The translations under genes and the position numbers were made by a program. The notes below the pieces were generated by a model. It searched no databases, was not told the DNA's origin, and worked only from the letters and a program-made list of their open reading frames with translations. A stretch of DNA of 64,000 nucleotides from Steroidobacteraceae bacterium (GTDB taxonomy: Bacteria > Pseudomonadota > Gammaproteobacteria > Steroidobacterales > Steroidobacteraceae): assembly GCA_027531255.1 (NCBI GenBank), contig JAPZRU010000008.1, positions 62,001 to 126,000 on the forward strand. Direction: 5' to 3'. The stretch's first letter is position 1. The number at the start of each line of letters is the position of its first letter. Shown piece by piece: positions 58,588 to 64,000 of the stretch.

Positions 58588-59538
58588 ATGAAGCATCGGA
58601 TACTCGGCCCCCTCGCGATGCTGGCCCTCGCGACCGCGTCCCCCGCGGCGAACGCGGAATCGTTCGCGCTGCCCACGGACGGCGACCTGATCGGCGAGCA
58701 CCTCGAGATCGTCGCGGCCCGCGAGGACACCTTCATCGACCTCGCGCGGCGTCACGGCCTCGGCTACGAGGAACTGATCCACGCGAACCCGGGCGTCGAT
58801 CCGTGGCTGCCGGGCGAGGGCCGCGTGATCCGCCTGCCGAAGCAGCGGATCCTTCCGGACGCGCCGCGCGAGGGCATCGTCGTCAACCTCGCCGAGCACC
58901 GGCTGTATTACTTCCCGCCCGCGAAGGCGGGCGAGCCGCGTGTCGTGATCACGCACCCGATCGCGGTGGGCAAGATGGACTGGTCCACGCCCATCGGCCT
59001 GACGCGCGTCACGCAGAAGGTGAAGAATCCGCCGTGGCATCCACCCGAGTCGGTGCGCAAGGCGCGCGCGCAGCGCGGCGAGAGCCTGCCGCGCGTGGTG
59101 CCGCCGGGTCCCGACAACCCCCTCGGCACGCGAATGATGCGCCTCGCGATCCCGGGCGGCGCCTACCTGATCCACGGCACCAACGACCCGCGCGGCATCG
59201 GCATGCAGGCGACGCACGGTTGCCTGCGGCTCTACCCCGAGGACATCGAGTCGCTGTTCGAACTCGTGCCGGTCGACATGCCGGTGAACATCGTGAACCA
59301 GCCGCACAAGGTGGGCTGGCGCGACGGGCGGCTCTACGTAGAGGTGCACCCACCGCTCGAGAGCACGGACGGCCGCGTGTTCGAGCCGGGCCGCACGGAA
59401 CTCGCGCGCCTCGTCGCGCAGGCGGTGCGTGCGCGGCCCGCGGCCGCGGTGGTGTGGGAGCGTGCGGAGACGGCCTTCGAGCGCTCGGAGGGCGTGCCGG
59501 TGGCCGTTACGACGGCAATGGTGGCGGCGCTGCGCTAG
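58588..59538 (+). CDS. LysM-containing L,D-transpeptidase (ErfK/YbiS/YcfS type)
   Basis: This exported enzyme cross-links peptidoglycan or attaches lipoprotein to it. The 316-residue product has a signal peptide (ILGPLAMLALATASPAANA), a LysM-like domain at about 38-84 (LEIVAAREDTFIDLARRHG, ELIHANPGVDPWLPG), and a YkuD domain at about 95-228. The catalytic cysteine is C212 in GMQATHGCLRLYPED with histidine H196 in LIHGTNDP. The ATG at 58588 places the signal peptide at the N-terminus; an in-frame ATG at 58570 adds six residues. The next gene, on the opposite strand, is an Lpp-type lipoprotein, a likely substrate of YbiS-like enzymes. Confidence 0.93.
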   Translation: MKHRILGPLAMLALATASPAANAESFALPTDGDLIGEHLEIVAAREDTFIDLARRHGLGYEELIHANPGVDPWLPGEGRVIRLPKQRILPDAPREGIVVNLAEHRLYYFPPAKAGEPRVVITHPIAVGKMDWSTPIGLTRVTQKVKNPPWHPPESVRKARAQRGESLPRVVPPGPDNPLGTRMMRLAIPGGAYLIHGTNDPRGIGMQATHGCLRLYPEDIESLFELVPVDMPVNIVNQPHKVGWRDGRLYVEVHPPLESTDGRVFEPGRTELARLVAQAVRARPAAAVVWERAETAFERSEGVPVAVTTAMVAALR

Positions 59539-59563
59539 CGTCCGAAGCCCGGGCCCAAAGCAA

Positions 59564-59587
59564 GACGCCGTGCGGGTGCACGGCGTC
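59564..59587 (-). terminator. Intrinsic terminator of the Lpp-like gene
   Basis: A perfect 10-bp stem (GACGCCGTGC at 59564-59573 and GCACGGCGTC at 59578-59587) with a 4-base loop is followed, on the minus strand, by TTGCTTT. It ends transcription of the lipoprotein gene. The plus strand lacks a T-run, but the stem could also slow transcription arriving from the L,D-transpeptidase gene. Confidence 0.8.
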
Positions 59588-59603
59588 CTGCGTATCGACG
59601 GAG

Positions 59604-59635
59604 GCGGGTTGCCAGCGCTCGCGCGCGCAACCCGC
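59604..59635 (-). repeat. Stem-loop just after the Lpp stop codon
   Basis: GCGGGTTGC (59604-59612) and GCAACCCGC (59627-59635) form a 9-bp stem with a 14-base loop, only 6 bases downstream of the lipoprotein stop. It lies before the terminator in the transcript and may protect the abundant mRNA from 3' exonucleases. Confidence 0.65.
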
Positions 59636-59641
59636 TCGCCC

Positions 59642-59953
59642 TCACTTCGACATCGAGCGCTTGAACATCCGGTCGATCTTCTCGTTGGTCGCGTCGCAGC
59701 ACTGCTGGCTGGCCTGCGCGGCCGAGGCGGCGGCGTCGGCGCGGCTCTGGGCCTGCTGAGCGGCGGTCTGCGCGGCCTGCGCGGTGCGCGTGGCGTTGTC
59801 GACCGACGACTTCATGCTCTCGGTCTCCGACTGGAGGCGCGAGACCTGGGTCTTCAGGTCGTCGACCTGCTGCTGCAGCGGCTTCAGGTCCGTGCAACCG
59901 GCGGCGAACACGACGGCGAGGGCGGCGGCGCCCACCTTGATCAGCTTGGTCAT
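59642..59953 (-). CDS. lpp: Lpp/OprI-type outer-membrane lipoprotein
   Basis: The 103-residue product has a lipoprotein signal peptide with lipobox FAAGC at residues 16-20. A long alpha-helical coiled coil follows with leucine/alanine heptads (LKPLQQQVDDLKTQVSRLQ, then alanine-glutamine rich). The C-terminus is KIDRMFKRSMSK, ending in lysine, the residue used for covalent attachment to peptidoglycan in E. coli Lpp and Pseudomonas OprI. A strong AGGGAG ribosome-binding site, a 130-base leader and a terminator suggest high expression. Size is larger than E. coli Lpp (78). Confidence 0.88.
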   Translation of the reverse strand: MTKLIKVGAAALAVVFAAGCTDLKPLQQQVDDLKTQVSRLQSETESMKSSVDNATRTAQAAQTAAQQAQSRADAAASAAQASQQCCDATNEKIDRMFKRSMSK

Positions 59954-60093
59954 GGGAACTCCCTTTTTCTTAGGAGGAGGGGAAAAACACGAGCCGGTCT
60001 GCGCTTCCACGCGGCGACATTTCCTTCTTTTCGAACTGTCGCCGGCTGCGGACCGGGGGCCGGGAGGCGTCTCCCGCGCCACTGCGGGCTGGA

Positions 60094-60123
60094 AATTTAC
60101 CCGAATGTGGGTGCACGATCCAA
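60094..60123 (-). promoter_or_regulatory. Promoter of the Lpp-like gene
   Basis: On the minus strand TTGGAT (plus 60118-60123), an 18-base spacer and TAAATT (60094-60099) form a plausible vegetative promoter in an AT-enriched pocket, about 140 bp before the lipoprotein ATG. Confidence 0.5.
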
Positions 60124-60207
60124 CCGCGCGGGTGCGTTGTCGCAGCGGGGAGACGCTCCGGACCGCGTTTGGATCGCCGATTGCGATTCCGGTTCCCGGC
60201 TTTCGCG

Positions 60208-61803
60208 TCAGGCGCCGCGTGAGCGCTTCAGATCGCGCAGGATCTCGCGGGCCGCGTTGTGGCCCGGCACGCCCGTGACGCCGCCGCCGGGATGCGCGCC
60301 CGAGCCGCACAGGTAGAGGCCGCGCAGCGGCGTACGGTAGTCGGCGTAGCCCAGCATGGGCCGCGCGGCCCACAGCTGGTCGAGGCCGAGCGCCCCGTGG
60401 AAGATGTCGCCGGCCGTCAGGCCGAGCCGTTCCTCGAGGTCCCACGGCGACAGCGCGCTGTGCGCGATCACGGCGTCGCGGAAGTTGGGGGCCCACCGCG
60501 TCACCGTGTCGACGATCGCCGCCGCCGCGCGCTCGCGCTCCGCCGGATCCTGCCAGCTGCGGCCGCCGGGCAGCTCCGGTGCGAACTGCTGGCAGAACAG
60601 GCTCGCGACGTGGTGGCCCGGCGGGGCGAGCGTGTCGTCGACGAGACTCGGGATCAGCAGCTCCACGATCGGCTCGCGCGACCAGCCTTCGCGACGCGCG
60701 TCGAGGTACGCCGCGTCGAGGTAGCCTGGCGACGGCGCGATCACGATGCCGGCGCCGAGGTGCGGGCCGGGCTCCGGGCGGCACGCGAAGCGCGGGAGCT
60801 CCCGCAGCGCGACGTTCATCCGGAAGCTGCCGGAGCCCATGCGCCAGCGCCGGATGCGCGCGACGAACTCGGGCGGCAGGTCCGCTGCGGCGACCAGCCG
60901 GGTGTACAGCAGCTTCGGGTTGACGTTCGCGACCACCGCGCGCGCGGCGTGCACGCCGCCGTCCGCGAGGGCCACGCCGGTCGCGCGGCCGTTCTCGACG
61001 AGCACGCGCGCCACTTCCGCCTCGCGCACGATCTCGACGCCGAGCCGGACGGCCTCGCGCGCCATCGCCTGCGTGATCGCGCCCATGCCGCCGATCGCGT
61101 GGCCCCAGAGGCCGGGCTTGCCGTTCACCTCGCCGAACGCGTGGTGCAGCAGCACGTAGCCCGAGCCCGGCGTGTAGGGGCTCGCGTAGTTGCCGACCAC
61201 CGCGTCGAAGCCGTAGAGCGCCTTCAGCGCGTCGGTCTCGAGCCACGCGTCGAGGATCTCGCCGGCGCTGCGCGTGAACAGTTCGTACACGTCGCGCTGC
61301 GACTCCGCGTCGAGCTTCAGCCACGTGCGCGAGGCGGCGAACAGCTTCGGCAGTTCCGCGAGGCCGCCGCCCGCGTTCGGTGGCGTGCGCAGCAGCAGGT
61401 CCTTCAGCACGGCGACCACGGTGTCGAGCATCCGCCAGTACGCGGGCAGCCGCTCCGCGTCGCGCGTCGAGAACTCGGCGACCGCGCGCCGCGTGTCCTC
61501 GGCGGTCGGGCCGATCGCGAGACCGCGGCCGTGCTCGAGCGGCACGAAGTTCTGCACCGGCCGCTCGACCACGCGCAGGCCGTGCTCGCGCAGGCGGAGG
61601 TCCGCGATCACGCGCGGGTTCAGCAGCGAGACCGTGTAGCTGGCGGTGGAATTGCGGAAACCGGGGTGGAACTCCTCGGTGACCGCGGCGCCGCCGACCA
61701 CGGCGCGGCGCTCCAGCATCCGCACGCGGTGACCCGCGCGGGCGAGATAGCAGGCGCAGACGAGACCGTTGTGGCCGGCGCCGATCACGAGGACGTCTGG
61801 CAT
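60208..61803 (-). CDS. FAD-dependent oxidoreductase, PYROXD2/phytoene-dehydrogenase-like
   Basis: The 531-residue product opens with PDVLVIGAGHNGLVCACYLARAG (dinucleotide-binding motif) and ERRAVVGGAAVTEEFHPGFRNS. It ends LRGLYLCGSGAHPGGGVTGVPGHNAAREIL, the C-terminal FAD motif of the COG1233 family. This is the PYROXD2-like branch rather than carotenoid CrtI; no carotenoid genes lie nearby and the substrate is unknown. The ATG at 61801-61803 immediately precedes the Rossmann motif; the longer frame has no support. It is divergent from lexA. Confidence 0.88.
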   Translation of the reverse strand: MPDVLVIGAGHNGLVCACYLARAGHRVRMLERRAVVGGAAVTEEFHPGFRNSTASYTVSLLNPRVIADLRLREHGLRVVERPVQNFVPLEHGRGLAIGPTAEDTRRAVAEFSTRDAERLPAYWRMLDTVVAVLKDLLLRTPPNAGGGLAELPKLFAASRTWLKLDAESQRDVYELFTRSAGEILDAWLETDALKALYGFDAVVGNYASPYTPGSGYVLLHHAFGEVNGKPGLWGHAIGGMGAITQAMAREAVRLGVEIVREAEVARVLVENGRATGVALADGGVHAARAVVANVNPKLLYTRLVAAADLPPEFVARIRRWRMGSGSFRMNVALRELPRFACRPEPGPHLGAGIVIAPSPGYLDAAYLDARREGWSREPIVELLIPSLVDDTLAPPGHHVASLFCQQFAPELPGGRSWQDPAERERAAAAIVDTVTRWAPNFRDAVIAHSALSPWDLEERLGLTAGDIFHGALGLDQLWAARPMLGYADYRTPLRGLYLCGSGAHPGGGVTGVPGHNAAREILRDLKRSRGA

Positions 61804-61946
61804 GACGGTGTCCGGGCAGCTGGGCGGGAGCGGAGGGTTCGCGGAGCCGGGCGGAGCGGGCGGGGTGTGGCGCCACCCGGGACGGGCGGGCGAGGGCGCG
61901 CAATCCTGACGGCCGGGCCCCGGGCGAGTCAAAACGCCCGGCGGGC

Positions 61947-61974
61947 TTGCCGCCACCCTCGAGCTGGATATAAT
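61947..61974 (+). promoter_or_regulatory. Sigma-70 promoter of lexA
   Basis: TTGCCG (61947-61952), a 16-base spacer and consensus TATAAT (61969-61974) form a strong promoter. Predicted transcription starts near 61981, just before the LexA box. Confidence 0.8.
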
Positions 61975-61985
61975 CCCAGGGAGTT

Positions 61986-62001
61986 CTGTATTTCCGTACA
62001 G
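61986..62001 (+). promoter_or_regulatory. LexA operator (SOS box)
   Basis: CTGT-N8-ACAG (61986-62001) is a perfect gammaproteobacterial LexA box. It begins about 5 bases after the predicted transcription start and 24 bases before the lexA ATG, as expected for autorepression. The lexA-imuA-imuB run probably shares it. Confidence 0.9.
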
Positions 62002-62009
62002 GTGCCGCC

Positions 62010-62636
62010 ATGTCGGATCTCACGCCCCGTCAACGCCAGATCCTCGATTTCATCCGGGACCAGCTCGACGAATCCGGAATGCCGCCCACCCGCGCGGAGA
62101 TCGCGCAGGCACTCGGCTTCAAGTCCGCGAACGCGGCCGAGGAACACCTGCGCGCGCTGCAGCGCAAGGGCGTCATCGACCTCGTGCCCGGCGCCTCGCG
62201 CGGCATCCAGCTGAAGGACACGCTGCGCGACCAGATGGGCCTGCCGCTGATCGGCCGCGTCGCCGCCGGCAGCCCGATCCTCGCCGAGCAGAACGTCGAG
62301 GCTCGCTTCCAGATCGACCCGAAGCTCTTCAACCCGCGCGCGCACTACCTGCTGAAGGTGCAGGGCATGTCGATGAAGGACATCGGCATCATGGACGGCG
62401 ACCTCGTTGCCGTGCATCGCACGCCGGAAGTGCGCAACCGCCAGGTCGTCGTCGCGCGCCTCGACAACGAGGTCACCGTGAAGCGCTACAAACAGGAAGG
62501 CTCGGTGGTCTGGCTGCTGCCGGAGAACCGCGACTTCGAGCCGATCCGCGTCGACCTCAAGGAACAGTCGATGCTGATCGAGGGCGTCGTGGTCGGCGTG
62601 CTGCGCCGGGGCAACCGCACGGACTTCCTGCAGTAG
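62010..62636 (+). CDS. lexA: LexA repressor
   Basis: LexA represses SOS genes and self-cleaves when RecA is active. The 208-residue product has the helix-turn-helix region [22 protein letters not shown], the cleavage bond Ala86-Gly87 (VAAGSP), catalytic Ser121 (GMSMKD) and Lys158 (EVTVKRY). All catalytic elements are intact. It lies behind a perfect LexA box and heads a translesion-synthesis cassette. Confidence 0.98.
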   Translation: MSDLTPRQRQILDFIRDQLDESGMPPTRAEIAQALGFKSANAAEEHLRALQRKGVIDLVPGASRGIQLKDTLRDQMGLPLIGRVAAGSPILAEQNVEARFQIDPKLFNPRAHYLLKVQGMSMKDIGIMDGDLVAVHRTPEVRNRQVVVARLDNEVTVKRYKQEGSVVWLLPENRDFEPIRVDLKEQSMLIEGVVVGVLRRGNRTDFLQ

Positions 62637-62711
62637 CGTCGAGCGGGCGTGCCGTGCCGGCCCCGGCAGGCCGGCCGACGTGCCCGCGTCGCCGCCCGCG
62701 GTCGCCCACCG

Positions 62712-63380
62712 ATGAACGAAGCACTGCAGGCGCTCCTCGCGAGCGCCAAGGTCTGGCGCGCCCGCGAGAAGGCGAGCACGCCGCCCGCCGCCTCCGCGTC
62801 CCCCGACGCGTCGTGGCCGCCCGTCGAGGGCGCGCCCGGCACGGCGCGCGTGCTGCCCACCGGCTGGCCTGCGCTCGACGCGGCGCTGCCGGACGCCGGC
62901 TGGCCGCTCGGCACGCTCGTCGAGGTGCTGCTGCCGGAGCACGGGCTCGGCGAACTGCGGCTGCTGCTGCCGGCGCTGGCCAGGACAGAGGCCGGCCGCT
63001 GGCTGGTCTGGGTCGCGCCGCCGCTGGCGCCCTATCCGCCGGCGCTCGCGCAGGCCGGCATCGACCCCGAGCGCGTGCTGATCGTCGACGCCGTCGCCGC
63101 GCAGGATCGCCTTTGGGCCACGGAGCAGGCGCTGCGCTCGCGTGCGTGCGACGCGGTGCTCGCGTGGCTCGACGCCGTCGAGGATCGCTGGCTGCGCCGG
63201 CTGTGCCTCGCCGCGGAGGGCGGGCACACGCTGGCGGTCGCGTTCCGGCCGCTGCGGTGCCGGCAGCAGTCCTCGCCTGCGCGGCTGCGGCTGTTGCTCG
63301 AGCCGCGCGCGGAGTCGCTGGACGTGCGGGTGGTGAAGGGCCGCGGTGGGCCGCGGTACGTGAGGAACGCGCTGGGCTGA
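62712..63380 (+). CDS. imuA: Translesion synthesis-associated protein ImuA
   Basis: ImuA is a SulA/RecA-like partner of ImuB and DnaE2 in SOS mutagenesis. The 222-residue product starts NEALQALLASAKVWRAREK, with LPTGWPALDAALPDAGWPLGTLVEVLLPEHGLGELRLLLPAL and LVWVAPPLAPYPPAL, typical of proteobacterial ImuA. The P-loop is degenerate, as in the family. It sits 75 bp after lexA. Confidence 0.92.
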   Translation: MNEALQALLASAKVWRAREKASTPPAASASPDASWPPVEGAPGTARVLPTGWPALDAALPDAGWPLGTLVEVLLPEHGLGELRLLLPALARTEAGRWLVWVAPPLAPYPPALAQAGIDPERVLIVDAVAAQDRLWATEQALRSRACDAVLAWLDAVEDRWLRRLCLAAEGGHTLAVAFRPLRCRQQSSPARLRLLLEPRAESLDVRVVKGRGGPRYVRNALG

Positions 63381-63512
63381 AGGGCGTCGGGTCGGAACGA
63401 GGAGTCGTCACGGGAGTGTCGGGACGTCGCGCCACGGTGCCGCAGAGGCACCCGGCGTGGACGCACCCGGCGAACGCCGCGCCCGCGCAGGGTGGGTCGG
63501 CGAGGGAACGGC

Positions 63513-64000
63513 ATGGGAACGCGCGGAACGACGGGCGCCCGCGCGGGCGCGGGTGCCGAGGCCGGTACGACGGGCGACCTGTTCGCCGCGGTGCCGCCGG
63601 CCGCCCGTGGCGCGGGCGTGACGGGCGAGACGACGCCGTCGCGTACGAGGCTTCGGCACGGAGCCGTGTCCGAGCCTGCGCCGTCACGCGCGGTCGGGGT
63701 CGCGGTTCCGCGTCGACCGCCTCCCATGCCAGCCGCGGCCCCGGCTCCGGCCCGGGTTCCAACTCCGACTGCGACTCCGCGCCACGCGTGGCTCGCGCTG
63801 CGCCTGCCCGCGCTGGCCCTCGAGGTCGTCGCGGCCGGCCTCGCGACGCCGGTGGCGGTGCTCGACGGCGCAGGGTCGCGGCGGCTCGTGGTCGCCTGCA
63901 ATGCCGAGGCCGCGCGCCGCGGCGTGCGGCCGGGCCTCGCACCGCCGGCCGCGCGCGCGCTCGTACCGGATCTCGAGACGCGCGAGCGCGACCCCGCCGC
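63513..64000 (+). CDS. imuB: DNA polymerase Y-family protein ImuB, 3' truncated by the window
   Basis: Only the first 162 codons are present. From about residue 89 the frame reads WLALRLPALALEVV, then PVAVLDGAG, LVVACNAEAARRGVRPGL, the N-terminal palm region of ImuB. Residues 1-88 form an Ala/Gly/Pro/Thr-rich extension not usual for ImuB. The ATG at 63513 has a GAGGG ribosome-binding site; the in-frame ATG at 63726 would remove most of the extension. ImuB lacks polymerase activity in characterised cases and recruits DnaE2; the dnaE2 gene is expected just beyond the window. Confidence 0.85.
   Translation, partial: MGTRGTTGARAGAGAEAGTTGDLFAAVPPAARGAGVTGETTPSRTRLRHGAVSEPAPSRAVGVAVPRRPPPMPAAAPAPARVPTPTATPRHAWLALRLPALALEVVAAGLATPVAVLDGAGSRRLVVACNAEAARRGVRPGLAPPAARALVPDLETRERDPA

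Overview
The window is high-GC DNA (about 70% or more by eye) packed with housekeeping genes. Most are read on the plus strand in long runs whose stop and start codons overlap (ATGA, GTGA, TGATG, TAGTG). Gene content and order point to a gammaproteobacterium, most like the Xanthomonadales/Steroidobacterales group. The supporting blocks are rpfE-recJ-prfB-lysS, sdhCDAB-sdhE-ygfX-rpoE-rseA-rseB, lepA-lepB-DUF4845-rnc-era-recO-pdxJ-acpS, exbB-exbD-msbA-lpxK-kdsB, yceD-rpmF-plsX-fabH and lexA-imuA-imuB. I saw no tRNA, rRNA, insertion sequence, prophage or CRISPR array.

Layout. 1-7.8 kb: the end of an EnvC-type M23 protein, a Mth938-like gene, rpfE-recJ, prfB with its programmed frameshift, lysS, murI, and ygfZ on the minus strand. 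7.9-12.5 kb: an SDHAF4-like (DUF1674) gene, succinate dehydrogenase sdhCDAB, the flavinylation factor sdhE and ygfX. 12.5-15.2 kb: rpoE-rseA-rseB with a sigma-E type promoter and a glutaredoxin-like gene; mucC and mucD are absent. 15.4-26 kb: lepA through a PAS protein with a degenerate GGDEF domain, probably one long transcription unit for ribosome, RNA, membrane and wall-recycling functions. 26-30.6 kb, minus strand: a CsiV-like protein, mfd and a small exported protein. 30.7-41.2 kb: a LolCDE-type lipoprotein exporter, comEC, exbB-exbD, msbA, lpxK, a Trm112-like gene and kdsB. 41.3-49.4 kb: the main accessory region, with an aldose 1-epimerase, galK, galT, a GH2 glycosidase and, divergently, one 951-residue gene that joins a glycosyltransferase to a UDP-galactopyranose-mutase-like flavoprotein. 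49.5-55.3 kb: a low-molecular-weight phosphatase, rne with a long leader, rluC and maf. 55.4-58.2 kb: yceD-rpmF-plsX-fabH. 58.2-61.8 kb: a small gene of unknown function, an L,D-transpeptidase convergent with an Lpp/OprI-type lipoprotein, and a PYROXD2-like oxidoreductase. 62-64 kb: an SOS cassette, lexA-imuA-imuB, cut by the window end.

How the genes work together. Several blocks serve the envelope: Lol export, MsbA/LpxK/KdsB for lipopolysaccharide, PlsX/FabH/AcpS for lipids, MurI/NagZ/EnvC for wall synthesis and recycling, Ldt plus Lpp for outer-membrane anchoring, and RpoE/RseA/RseB for envelope stress. The gal region holds most of a Leloir pathway (epimerase, kinase, uridylyltransferase) beside a beta-glycosidase and a possible UDP-galactofuranose-forming transferase fusion. 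It may link galactoside breakdown to a galactose- or galactofuranose-containing surface product. That link is inference and is the best candidate here for something not well described.
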